Shown: piece after piece, positions 52,105-63,956 of the stretch
Layout: each line of letters opens with the position of its first letter
Numbering within the stretch: the first letter of the stretch is position 1
NCBI RefSeq assembly: GCF_036417845.1
Contig: NC_090020.1
Span: 45,430,425 to 45,494,424 of the forward strand
Reading direction: 5' to 3'
Length of the DNA: 64,000 nt
Source of the DNA: Apteryx mantelli
Taxonomy: Eukaryota; Chordata; Aves; Apterygiformes; Apterygidae
The notes under the pieces: generated by a model
Told to the model about the DNA's origin: nothing
Seen by the model: the letters and a program-made list of their open reading frames with translations, nothing else
Database searches by the model: none
Translations under genes and position numbers: made by a program

Positions 52105-53793
52105 TTTTCTTTTGAAACTGAAATGGGAAGAATGGGGTTCCCTCAGGAACCCTCAGGAACCCCAGACACTGGAGACAAGAGAGAAAGTCTGGAGGAAGGA
52201 AGACTTTCCCTTGGTGGAGGAGGAGTGGGTTAGAGATCATTTAAGCAAACTTGACACCCACAGATCCATGGGCCCTGATGGGATGCACCCACGAGTGCTG
52301 AGGGAGCTGGCAGACGTCATTGCTGGGCCACTCTCCATCATCTTTGAAAGGTCATGGAGAACAGGAGAAGTGCCTGAAGACTGGAAGAAAGCCAATGTCA
52401 CCCCAGTCTTCAGAAAGGGCAAGAAGGAGGACCCAGGGAACTACAGGCCAGTCAGCCTCACCTCCATCCCTGGAAAGGTGATGGAGCAGCTCATCCTGGA
52501 GGCCATCTCCAAGCATGTGGAGGAAAAGAAGGTGATCAGGAGTAGTCAGCATGGCTTCAGCAAGGGGAAATCCTGCCTAACCAATCTGATAGCCTTCTCT
52601 GATGGAATGACTGGCTGGGTAGATGAGGGGAGAGCAGTGGATGTTGTCTACCTAGACTTCAGCAAGGCTTTTGACACTGTCTCCCATAACATCCTCATAG
52701 GGAAGCTCAGGAAGTGTGGGTTAGATGAGTGGACAGTGAGGTGGACTGAGAACTGGCTGAATGGCAGAGCTCAGAGGGTTGTGACCAGCGGCGCAGAGTC
52801 TAGTTGGAGGCCTGTAGCTAGCGGTGTCCCCCAGGGGTCAGTACTGGGTCCAGTCTTGTTCAACTTCTTCATCAATGACCTGGATGAAGGCACAGAGTGC
52901 ACCCTCAGCAAGTTTGCTGACGATACAAAACTGGGAGGAGTGGCGGATACGGCAGAGGGCTGTGCCGCCATTCAGAGAGACCTGGAGAGGCTGGAGAGGT
53001 GGGCGGAGAGGAACCTCATGAAGTTCAACAAAGGCAAGTGCAGGGTCCTGCACCTGGGGAGGAATAACCCCATGCAGCAGTACAGGCTGGGGGTTGACCT
53101 GCTGGAAAGCAGCTCTGCGGAGGAGGACCTGGGAGTGCTGGTGGACACCAAGTTAAGCATGAGTCAGCAATGTGCCCTTGTGGCCAAGAAGGCCAATGGT
53201 ATGCTGGGCTGCAGCAGGAAGAGTGTTGCCAGCAGGTGGAGGGAGGTGATTCTCCCCCTCTACTCAGCCCTGCTGAGGCCACGTCTGGAGTACTGTGTCC
53301 AGTTCTGGGCTCCCCAGTACAAGAGGGATGTGGCACTACTGGAGCAAGTCCAGCGAAGGGCCACAAAGATGATTAGGGGACTGGAGCATCTCTCTTATGA
53401 GGAAAGACTGAGAGAGCTGGGCCTGTTTAGCTTGGAGAAGAGAAGGCTGAGAGGAGATCTTATCAATGTGTACAAGTATCTGAAGGGAGGGTGTCGAGAG
53501 GATGGGACCAGACTCTTTTCAGTGGTGCCGAGCGACAGGATGCGAGGCAACGGGCACAAACTGAAACACAGGCAGTTCCATCTGAACATGAGGAAAAACT
53601 TCTTCACTGTGAGGGTGACATAGCACTGGAACAGGTTGCCCAGAGAGGTTGTGGAGTCTCCTTCTCTGGAGATATTCAAAACACGCCTGGACGCAATCCT
53701 GTGCAATGTGCTCTAGGTGACCCTGCTTGAGCAGGGGGGTTGGACTAGATGATCTCCAGAGGTCCCTTCCAACCTCAACCATTCTGTGATTCC
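52105..53793 (+). mobile_element. Young 5'-truncated CR1 LINE retrotransposon
   Basis: This is a chicken-repeat-1 element of about 1.7 kb. The 5' part of the full element (ORF1, endonuclease) is missing, as is usual for CR1, and recognisable homology starts within the first 100 bases. The RT frame is open for 503 codons. The 3' UTR (53717-53793) has the conserved CR1 ending: a short stem-like segment, the 'ggttggactagatgatctc' block (53739-53757), 'aggtcccttccaacctc' and the terminal ATTCTGTG-type repeat. No target-site duplication is expected for CR1 and none was sought in detail. The near-intact frame shows that it is much younger than the other CR1 pieces in the window. Confidence 0.95.
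52112..53623 (+). pseudogene. CR1 ORF2 fragment: reverse transcriptase domain, prematurely terminated
   Basis: The 503-codon frame encodes the RT and C-terminal part of the CR1 non-LTR retrotransposon pol protein, which copies element RNA at the nicked target. CR1 likeness is clear from about residue 32. Visible RT motifs are GNYRPVSL (109-116), QHGF (146-149), motif [13 protein letters not shown] (179-190, with D182), [14 protein letters not shown] (237-250) and the catalytic FADD (268-271). The endonuclease domain is absent because of 5' truncation, so the first ATG is not the native start. A 10-base tandem duplication (52139-52158) lies in the doubtful N-terminal part. The frame ends at TAG (53621-53623). 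Thirty further codons of typical CR1 C-terminus (HWNRLPREVVESPSLE...) continue in frame to a stop at 53714-53716, and family members usually have a Glu codon at the first stop. The copy cannot act autonomously. Confidence 0.95.
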
Positions 53794-56700
53794 AGCCCTA
53801 AAAGCCTCTGTAATACTGCCTAGATGTTGTTAGAAGGATGCCAGAGCACAGGCTATCCAGGAGGTGCCTTCATTAGGCACCTGGTAAAAAGTGACCAAGA
53901 ATTTTGGTGATTGAAGCTGCAGTTTTCCATGGGAAAGAAAATGGAAAGATAAAGGCAAGCAAAATATAAATTTTGTGAGGCAGCTTAGTAACATTCTTTT
54001 GCAGAAGTGCTTAAAGAATGGAAAGTGAGTCTACGTTTTCCCTAGCATACTCACTGATCTTCCAAGCGTTTCTGTTAAGTCTCTTAAGTCTAAACAAGTC
54101 TTGTCAGCTCTTAATATAATGTTTAGCTTTGCTGTAAAACAAAGGCTCATAAGATTAAAAAAAAAATACTACTACTTCCAGATTTTCATGACTTACACTT
54201 GCCCACTGTTCTTCAGTAGAGAATGTTTTTTAATGTTCTCTTGAAAAGTCAGTCATGTTTTGAACCATCTCAGCGCGTTTGCCAAAGAAATTATAGTTGT
54301 ACTGGTTTCTAGCTATTGCCTTGCTTGTTTCAAAGCTTCCAATCTGCAGGGTCAGAACAGATGAAAGAAAATAAATAGATGAAGACTTAGGAAGCCATAT
54401 ATATTTGGAGAAGTGAGCCAGCAGTACTATGCAAGTAGGGGATGCAAAAGAAAACAACTTCACATGAACGTCACAATGCAGAGCACAGAGGTATCTAAAC
54501 AACATAACATTTCTTTTTCTTACATTGCAAAATCACTCTGTGGTATAGTTGTTGCATAAGTGTTTTTTTCCTTGAAATGTATTTCATATTATTCAATTTT
54601 AGCACTGATTTTTTTTTAAACCAGCTATGTAATCAATCACCAAGACTATCACTTTTAAATCTAATTACTATGAGTCATGTCATAATTAACTAGAAACAGT
54701 TGCCAAAAAAATTATCAGTGTGGCAGCATTATGATGTTGTTCTGCTTGGCCTGATTAGCTGATTCGATTATACTATTACACTCCTCCTGGCAATTCTTCA
54801 ACAGTGATTTAGCCTGGACAAAGTGCCACATTAATGGTGAGATATTGCTTCCGGTACCTGAAGCATTCAGCTGCAAGGTGCTAAGAACTCCAGTGAGAAA
54901 AACAGAAATGGACAGGGAAAAAAAAACAGTGCCTCAGCAAAGCCGGAGCACAAGATATCTATGGCCACACTGCAAGCAGTGATAGGCCAAAAAAGACTTG
55001 GTGCTAACTTCCAAGTCATTAACAAAGATGCTCTCGCAGGAAAGTCACATCTCAATGCTAGACCTCAAAAATCAATTACAGACCAAAAAAAAAAACCCCC
55101 CAAAAAACAAAAACAAGAAAACGTAGTACTCTTGACTCCTTTCTACTATGTGCTTGTTTTCCACAGGTGTAGTCATAAAAAGTAACTGGTTACCCTTCTG
55201 TTGATTTTAGCAGCATAATACAATTGTGATGTATCACAGTTGAAGATACCACTATTACTTCTCCTAGTAACATATATCCAGAATTTCATCAAGTGCAATA
55301 ACTGGCAAATCAGAATTTTTATCTTCATCACTGAGGGTATAGTAAATATTTATATGCCACAGCTACATTTTTGTAATCCCAGATGTGAATCCGTTGCTAC
55401 GATGGCTACATGCCAGCTCTTGGAATGCTAATTCTCTCCCTAATCAGAAGTTCTTTAGGTTCAGTTATCAAAGTAAAAACTGTTGGGGGCAAACACTGTA
55501 ACTATAGAAAATTAGGTAACTTTTAGAAGATTGCCTCAAGAGCTACAAAGAATGGGAAACTAAAATTTTCTAAGTTCTACAATCTGCACATGTATCCCTA
55601 TACATTTATTATATTCCTATGCATTCTTTTGTATATATATGTACATATATACACACATATAAGAAAATGCATAGGAATATAATATACGTGCACATACGTG
55701 TGTACACATACACACACACAAATAAAAAATAGAACAAGAACTGCCAACAGAACAAGAGATATTTCAAACTGACTGATCTACAAGACTTTGAAGCTCATCC
55801 ATCTGAACAATTAAGGGAAGATCCATTATTCTGTGAATTCACTAATGCTGAGTCTAAATTACTGTCTCTTTAATGTAAAGTTCCATTTGTAATGTCTGGT
55901 GATGAAGATTTTTGCATGTACTCTATGGCATGCAATGAGCAGCATTCTGCACGCTGCTGAGTACCCATAACTTTCAGTTATTTTCTCGGTATTCCCTTTC
56001 GCCTCCAGGATAAGGCCAAAGTGCTTGCGGTTGTTTTATTATGGAAATGGTAGCATTACTTAACCAAGCACTGTCAGCTACAGGACTCTCCAGTTAGCCC
56101 TTAAGTATATGATTCTAGCTTTTTATATCCCAATCAATAAGTGTATATCAATACTGCACACTTATTAGAAGAGATTTGCAGAGATCATTTTAGGAAGTTC
56201 AACAATTTTTAACTTTTTTACCTATCAGTAAACGCTTCCTTTGTGACCTAAAATGTCTGTAAGCATTTCCATTGAGAAAAGTGTTGAAATTAGTTAAAAT
56301 ATGCAATTATTTCCCCTTCTATAGCATAGAAAACATCAGCAATTTTTCAGCAGCACCACATTCTTGAAAATCGAAGGGCATAAACACTCTCTAATAATGG
56401 AGTTTCCTCAGTTATCAGACAAAGTAATTAAGGGAAAAGTATACACATTAGTTTCAGCAGAATATATGATGCTGGCAAATCAACGAAGTCAAATGGCCAA
56501 ATAGGACATGACGTTCAATTTCCTGGTAATAGTAAAAGGCTTTTAAAAGGTGATAATTAGCTGCTTTTTATTAACAAATTAGACTAGCCAACTGAATGTA
56601 ATTCAGTACATTTCAAAACATGCCAGAATGATTACGCAACTGCAGCACAGCAGCCTGTTTGCCAGTGTTCTCTTTACAATGGAAAGAAAAAAAAACCTTA

Positions 56701-59700
56701 AACCAAAACCTTAAAACAAAGCATCATAGCCATATTTAAACTCCTGAAACACATTTAGCTACAGAAGCTGCCTCCTTCCCTCTACTGTGCTCTAATAGCT
56801 GTTAGAGTAACATGTGCCTCCTTGACAAAGTGCTCACACCAGAAAGTGTATACTTAGTTTCAAGCATTCTCTTATACACACTTTTTTTCTGCCTCATTTT
56901 GCTTACATAAAGTTAGGCCATGGGTAAGTGTCTCTGGAAAGCCTGCCTGTGCTTGTATTTTTCAACAGGTTTAGACTGCTTCTTGTACCTGTAAAGACCA
57001 TGAAAACATCAGTAGTCCGTACAGACATCAAAGGCATTGCTCAGATTTTGAATGGCACTGAACAGAGCTGTCATCAGCTAGGAGCCAGGAATTAAGGCAA
57101 CTCTGCATACTGGTGCTTCTGGAATATGCTCTAGGGCAGGAGCACACACTTCCTACGTATTATACCCGAAAGCTCACATACTACATACATAATTCAGGAG
57201 TCTGCTTCAGGAACCAAAAAGTTTAGTGTGTTATGCTCACTGTTACAGGAATAGCAAATCTAATTTTTCTGGATGTGTCCTAAGATCAAGAATCAGGAAT
57301 ATAAATATTTAAGCCTGTTGCCACTAGAAACTCAGTCTGGGCAAAGACACGAGGCTCCTACTGAGAAGAGGATGAAGTCCAGCCAACAGGTCCTTTAGCT
57401 CAGAACTTGCCTTAATGCCAAGCTCAAGACTGCAGAACAAAAGCAAGACTCAGAATTTCAGATAACAGCTAACTCATCTTTTCTGATTTTATTACTTTGC
57501 TGGGTGCAGGTCACATTCCTTCCCAACAGTTTGCACCAGTCTCCTCTCATTTTCAATACCTCACCCAAATCAAGCTGCCACAGGCAACATGCTCTGCAGC
57601 CAACTCATTCGCATTTTGAATAAAAAAAGAATAAAAAAACCCTATAGACCACAATATTAAGTTGCTATACTGTTGCATGATTGTGTTTACATCCACTGAA
57701 AAGGTGCGTTGATTTGAAGGTAAGATGCAGGTGCCTCTTTTCATATTGAAAAAGGAGTTGGAAGAGTAACTGGCTTTTCAGTTGAGTTAGTTTCCAAATG
57801 TCAGGAGAAAAAAAAAAAAGATATATTGAGCTTCAAATGTTTTGCAATTTTAACTTATCTTTAAAATACTTTTCTTTTAAAGACTGAAATAGACTTCCAA
57901 ATGAAACCCTTCATGAATATAAACGTGTTTACATTTTTCTTTTATTAATTAGGTGAAATTGAAAACCTTAATCATTGACTGCCACAAACTTGCATTTTTG
58001 GGCAATTTCTACATTCCGTTTTTAACATTCCTTCTTTCTCACCCTCAAATTTTGTTAAATCCAACTAGCTCACAATCTGTCAAACCCTCTGTGAAAAGGC
58101 TGGAGTGCTGAAGGTAAAGAGCAAATGATCTTTATGCCATCCAAAAACCAGTCTCTAAAATATATAGTTTTATCCAACTCCTTAAAACCAGTAGATTCAT
58201 TTTGTAAAACACAGATGCCACCAGTTCATCATTAAATAAAAATCTTACTTTCTTCTGCCTTCACTGGAAATTTCTATTACATCTTCCAGAACAAAATTAG
58301 GCAAATAGTTTATTCACTTTTTACTACCACTCTCTCTTCCATGTGAAGGAATGATGCCATTATATGCTGCCCACTAATCTCTTGTTAACGATCATTTAGT
58401 CCAAAAATTTAGTATGTGATCTCTCCTTCTTGGAGTTCACAGAAACAGCTATAACCATTAGTAGTTTGGAAGTGACCACTTAGCCCTGAATTACACCAGC
58501 AAATACCTTACATAGTGCACCAAGAACCTGTACACTAATGCAAAGACAGGCCTCATCCACATCACGCTTATTGCTCCTGTTAGTGCCTGAAGGACTGTAT
58601 CCATCTGTACCATCTCAGATGGAACAAGCAGCAAAAAGGACATTAGCTTACTTGCCTTGCACTTTCCATTAACTTGCTGTTAGATTCAGAAGGGCTAAGA
58701 AAAGCATAGTATCAGTTGATACTGAGTTTTGCTATTTCTGCACAAATCTGAAAAACACACACAAAAGAAACTTTACATCAAGTATTACAGATAGAAACCA
58801 GAGCTAGATCAACCTATGTCAACTCATGTGAAGCAAAACAGAATTTTAAAAAGAAACGAAGTAGCTGATACCTTGCTGAAGAATAGCTACTTCTGCATGA
58901 CTTAAACTATTCACATCAACACTGGCTCTCCTTCTAAAAGCTCTATTCTAACTGAGCCGAAAGTTTGAAGTCTGACCTATAGAGCACTTTTTGAGACAAC
59001 ATGGCCAGATAACTGCAATGGTTTCCAGCAGGCCTAACCTCAGCTTCCTGCCTGGCCTATCGTAAGGTACCTCACATCAAAGCTTGCCTTTAATTCTTTG
59101 CTGGGGGGGAACATCATACACAGTCTCTCTTCAGTAACATTTATCTTTTTGAAATCAGCCCTTTAAAAACAAAGGGGGAAAAATCAAAAATAACATACAG
59201 ATTAAGCTTGTATCAGATAGAACGGAGTATACAAGAATTTTTCGTATTCCTGAAACTTCTAAACCTTAACTTTCTATGGCAATGAAGGAGTCAACATTTT
59301 ATAGTTCTTGTCAGTGATATAGCCTGCTAAAATAACCTACTGATCACTCAATTGAGATAAAAGTTGCTTACTTGCTCTCTTAAATCTAGATTAACATCCA
59401 AATGAAAACAGAAAATGCATATACAGAAGACTTGCAATTAAAAGGTAAGCCCCACCCCCCAATTCCATTCCCCCCACCTATTTGCATGGGTAAAAATAGC
59501 AACTTTAGACACAGCAGAAAACTAATTTTTTTGGAAAGTAGAATAAGTATACACAAAGACTCAAAACACGTTCATTCTATTTGATGGGAAGACGACCAAA
59601 GATAACAACCCACAGAGAACTGCTTCCCCACCACCGAAGAGCTGCTGCACGCTGACAGCGTTCCTGCTGACACTGCTTAGAGGTACCAAGTAGAAGCGTG

Positions 59701-59982
59701 GTGTAGCACAGAACTGGGAAACTCTTGGTGATGACAGCAAGCATAAGCGTTTAATGCAAGTCAAGATTGTAGCACAATATATGACACCATTCTGAGAACT
59801 TATCTTTCACAGCATATGTAAGGGCAGGTTATAGCCTCCATTATGTATAGCATTCAGAAGAGTTCAAGAATTTAAAAAAAGCCACTGGAAAATCTATACA
59901 ACAAAATACCATGTAGATCAGGATTCCTCTTTATGCTTCTTTAGTGAATTAGTTCTTCAAAATATTTACAGTGTATTTTCAC
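53794..59982. other. Gene-free AT-rich sequence downstream of SLC25A46
   Basis: No gene or repeat family was recognised. Short frames lack domains. The stretch 54715-54870, with GATTA-type homeodomain sites, and 56500-56640 look like candidate conserved non-coding elements but cannot be verified. A dinucleotide-rich inverted repeat at 55607-55720 is listed separately. Confidence 0.5.
55607..55684. repeat. 19-bp perfect inverted repeat around an alternating TA/CA loop
   Basis: tattatattcctatgcatt (55607-55625) is the exact reverse complement of 55666-55684. The 40-base spacer is mostly alternating purine-pyrimidine (TATATGTACATATA, ACACACATAT). A CA/TG-rich microsatellite continues to about 55721. 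Confidence 0.85.
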
Positions 59983-59988
59983 TTTATT
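59983..59988 (-). terminator. Candidate polyadenylation signal for SLC25A46
   Basis: TTTATT on the plus strand gives AATAAA on the minus strand, about 1.57 kb downstream of the SLC25A46 stop codon. An alternative AATAAA lies closer, at 60852-60857. Which one is used cannot be told from sequence. Confidence 0.35.
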
Positions 59989-61555
59989 TGATTCCATTTA
60001 TACACTAAATTTGCAATTAACAATATTTCAAAATAAAACCAGTTCCCAAGTTCACTATACTTTCCATTCCAACACTTATTTAAAATACATGAAAGTTTGT
60101 TTAATGATAGCAAAGCAGACTTTCAAACGGTATAGTCAGAAGGTATGAACAGCAACATCTTTTCATTATTTTTCACTTACGGAAAGCAGTCATGGCAGAC
60201 TACTATACAATGCTTAAGATTAGTTAAATGCATATCAATTTACAGTATTCACAGAGATAAAGACTTGCCATACAGAAGTGTGAAAAGACAACAGCCTTCT
60301 ATATAATTTAAAAGTGATTTTCCACACACTTGTTTTACTTGCTAAAATCATTTCCCCTTCAAGCTTTCATTATATTTACTGATGAAACCAAGAATTCTGT
60401 AACTGCTTGAAAGTTGTTTGGAATGATCAAAACTCATTTTCAGACTGAAAGCCTTGATTTACCAGGGAAAGAGGGCAAAAAGTAGTACATAACAGCAGTC
60501 AGCTTACATGTTAACACACTTAATTCTGCTTCACAAAAAATCCAATCCAACAAAGACTTTAAACAAAGGACATCAGTGCTAAATTGTAAGTGGACATTAT
60601 ATATATGGCTGTTCAATATATTTGCATATACCTCTCCAATCTAACAAAAGCGAAACTTTAGAAAAGGCCAATTAATCTTTTATGCTTTCATTGGTACTTG
60701 GTACTCAAGGGTACACATTGATACTAAATACATTTGCATGATTATTCTACTCTTATACAGTGTACCAGAGTAAAACTAAACTCTCAAGTTCTGAGTGGAA
60801 AGTTGACTAAAAATGGTACTTACACATTCACATAATCAGCTTCTAACTTGCTTTATTCACACACTTCAGTTATTGTAAGCCCTGCTAACAAACCGCAAGA
60901 CAGCCAAGTTCTGCATTCTGTTCAGCTTTGTCTAAAACTAAGTTTTGGTTATGGAGTATTTTGTTGAAAGCAAAGGACTTTACCTCATCTTCTCCTGCCA
61001 CACTGCAGCAGTGAAAGCAAGAAAAATCTTCTATGTACCTGTAAATTATGACATTTTCATCTAGTAAAGTTTTACAATTTCCATTTTGCTCGCAGCTCCA
61101 TTAACAGTGAAGGTGAAAACATTTTTAAAAGATCAGTAAACCCATCACTCTCCCACTTCCAGGTTCTTACAACTCATGAAAACAAATTCTTTTGAACTGC
61201 CTAGCAGTCCAAATTAAATATCAGATGTGATGTTTATAAAGCAGAGACGAAAAATTCATATCCATTCCTCATGCTAGTTAACTGGTAAGAGGAAAGGTAA
61301 AACCTCATTCCCACCAGAATCTGATTCCCTTCTGTATGACCACACATACTATTCAATTGGTGTTTATCATTTTAAATTTAAGTAGTACTTTTGAATGACA
61401 TTTAGGAATTTAAATTCCAAATTTTAAAATAAATTCTTTTACTATGTAGATAGAATCAATAGAGTGTATTCTTCAATGTCATTTCTAAGCCACTTTTAAC
61501 AATAATTACATTGGTAAATAACTAGACCACTGTGCTAAATCCACACCTGAACAAA
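59989..61555 (-). other. SLC25A46: Probable 3' UTR of SLC25A46
   Basis: AT-rich sequence directly follows the stop codon on the minus strand, without open frames or recognised repeats. The extent depends on which polyadenylation signal is used (59983 or 60852). This is inference from position, and transcript data would be needed to fix the end. Confidence 0.5.
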
Positions 61556-62134
61556 TTAAGAAACATTTTGAAGCAGTGTTGAGTAAATTATTTTGGTGAG
61601 CTGTAAAACAGCTACATGCAGGGCATACTGTACTATAACAGCTCCAAATCCCTTATAAAAACCTAGCATTCCCTCTTCCCGTTTTATAGTATTTATGCAG
61701 TCTCTCATGCCCTCATACTGAGTGTTGATGGGAAGCACTTCATAGCCAAGGTCTGTATTGTCAATTATTGTGCGTGTCCCTTGAATATGAAGGCGATGCA
61801 AAACTGTCTCCAGTGGGTAAAGCACGACATCAGCACAAAGGCTAGCAGCAAAGCTAGCAATAAGTTCTGGAAAATACGCATCCAGCATGCTCTGCACAGA
61901 AGCGGAGCTCTCTGTCGGGAGGTTGTGGGAATTCTCCCTTTTCAGAACAAACAGAACAAGCTTCTGGACGATGGAACTGATGACGTAGTGAAGAACTCCG
62001 TGTAGAGCAGTTGGAAAAGTCAACACCATCAGAGGAAGGAGACGCTTGCTATGGGGTACTCCCATTCCTACAACTCTGCCGATCCCTTCTTTCACACAGT
62101 CCAGAATTCCAGGATTATCTCGAATGATTTCACT
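61556..62134 (-). CDS. SLC25A46: SLC25A46, last coding exon (C-terminal 192 residues)
   Basis: SLC25A46 is an SLC25-family protein of the outer mitochondrial membrane, related to yeast Ugo1. It acts in mitochondrial dynamics, cristae organisation and lipid traffic and is not a classical metabolite carrier. Loss causes optic atrophy with axonal neuropathy in humans. The exon starts at 62134 after a good acceptor (ctcttcccttgtgcttgtag) with Ser-Glu-Ile-Ile-Arg-Asp in phase 0, and ends at TAA (61558-61556). The encoded text closely follows the mammalian C-terminus, including [25 protein letters not shown], the carrier signature [14 protein letters not shown] (about 61819-61778), [30 protein letters not shown] and [10 protein letters not shown]. 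The membrane-spanning second Solcar repeat lies in this part. The reading frame is intact and the end is LLQNVS. The N-terminal exons lie beyond the window. The GTG at 62095 is internal, not a start. Confidence 0.97.
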   Translation of the reverse strand, partial: SEIIRDNPGILDCVKEGIGRVVGMGVPHSKRLLPLMVLTFPTALHGVLHYVISSIVQKLVLFVLKRENSHNLPTESSASVQSMLDAYFPELIASFAASLCADVVLYPLETVLHRLHIQGTRTIIDNTDLGYEVLPINTQYEGMRDCINTIKREEGMLGFYKGFGAVIVQYALHVAVLQLTKIIYSTLLQNVS

Positions 62135-63956
62135 CTACAAGCACAAGGGAAGAGTTACAACCCCTTTCATAGCCATACTGACATCCACTTCAACATTCTG
62201 CTTACCACAGCTCAACTTTTTTCATCTTCATAAGAAAGTTACCTATTTATATGCTACCATATCTAAACAGCCATACTGATATTATAAATTTTTTTGCTCT
62301 AACACTCTCAGTAATGTTCAAGTAAACTTGCTTTTAAAAGTGAACCTATATTTTGAGCATCTTTTATTTAATCTACATCCCAATTACTTGTGTTATTACC
62401 AAAGACATTGAACTTTCAGCATATTACAAAACGTATCGTTTTGCACAACAACCACTATGTACTGAAATGCCTATTTAGAATCCAAATGCTAGGAAGCATT
62501 TATCTAACCTAACAATCCTGTTTTTTAGGGTTTTTAACTGAAGTCTTTGAACTTCGATGTGCGTAATATAAAGACTTCCATAACTAAATTTGAGTTAAAT
62601 GATCATTTTTACTTGGAATTGAATAGGTTCAGCTATGGATATTTTCATTCCATTCTTAGTATCTAAAATAGCACTCTTTACTCATGCTACCTCCTTACAA
62701 AAGAGGTAATTTTTTTCATATAATGAAAATAAAGAATTCATGTAGTAATTCTCTTATTGTTGTACGCCACCTATGACTATAGGACTAAGACATTTTTTCC
62801 CTTTCTCATGCTTACACAGATTCAATGTTTCATCATCACTGTTACATCCAAACTTAATTTGGGAGTTCTCAGTGCCCAAGTCTTTGTGTCCATGTCAGCT
62901 GTGTCCTGACCACATGTCAGGATGAGACATAACATTCCCGATCCTCAGGGAAATAACCTGCAAAGCCCTCACGACAGAACAGAAACTGGTTCAAATACTT
63001 GAAAGTATTTTGCTGTTCCTGACTCTAAGCATAAGTATTGCATTATAACCGCAACTGAGTCCTCATCTCCCTCATATCATTACAGTTGCTGCACTTCAAA
63101 GCTGCACTTAGTTTTGTCAAACACGCCACCATGTGGTTTGAAACGTTAAAGACGAAAACACAGTAATGTGACAGCTACATCCAGGTAACTGGAAATAGAA
63201 ATTTGAAGTATACTTACTTAGAGAAGTATGTGTGTATTTTATGTGTGTATTTTTTGTATATATAGGAATGAAATTATATTATATATAAGAAGTATCAAAT
63301 TAACATTGTTGAACAGTATATCTCATCAGAATTAAAATATTCAAATACAGTTAATATAAAAAACTATTAGTAACAAACCCCACAATCTTTATAGTTTTTG
63401 GTTGGTCATTGCCCTCTTGCAGTACAAGAATATAATGTACAGTAATGTAAAATACAGGAATATAAATCTGGTAAGTCAAGATGCTCCTCTGCATTGATTA
63501 ATACAGCATAAATAAAGTCTTGACAAATGCTCACATTACTTCTGTTGTGTTTCTAATAAGAAGGTTTATGATGATGTTTTGAGGAGCTGGAGAATACACT
63601 TCATGCTGCATTTTTATATTCACAGAGCACTCACACATAGATGAGTTCACTATGTACCAAGTCCACAGCTAGTCTCTGTAGCCTAAAATCCTCCAAATTT
63701 TCACTGGGATTACTTTCATAAATAACTCTTTACAAAGATGCTCACTTGTTTACAAGGCTGGGGTAGAGGCGCTTTTTTTTTTTCCCCCCTTCTTTCTTTA
63801 AATTAGGCTGCTACCTAGCACAAGTAACTTACTTATTTCGAAAATTAAGACAGGATCTAAATCATGCCCACTTCTACCATTTATCAGTAAACATGTTCCT
63901 GTTTCCAACAACACAGCTAACATCCTTTCAGACAAAAATATACGCAATGTAAATAC
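62135..63956 (-). other. SLC25A46: Intron of SLC25A46 upstream of the last exon
   Basis: The acceptor AG lies at 62136-62135. The intron is AT-rich with no recognised repeat, apart from a T-run followed by C-run near 63774-63788 and a TG/TA-rich patch at 63228-63290. The mammalian penultimate coding segment, ending in SLIETVQ, was not found in the window, so the true intron probably continues past the right edge unless the candidate exon at 63957 is real. Confidence 0.7.

Noticed and set aside
52237..53782. Numerous minus-strand and alternative frames across the young CR1
   Set aside because: Shadows of the CR1 RT frame.
61781..62005. Plus-strand frame antisense to SLC25A46
   Set aside because: It is a shadow of the conserved exon on the other strand.
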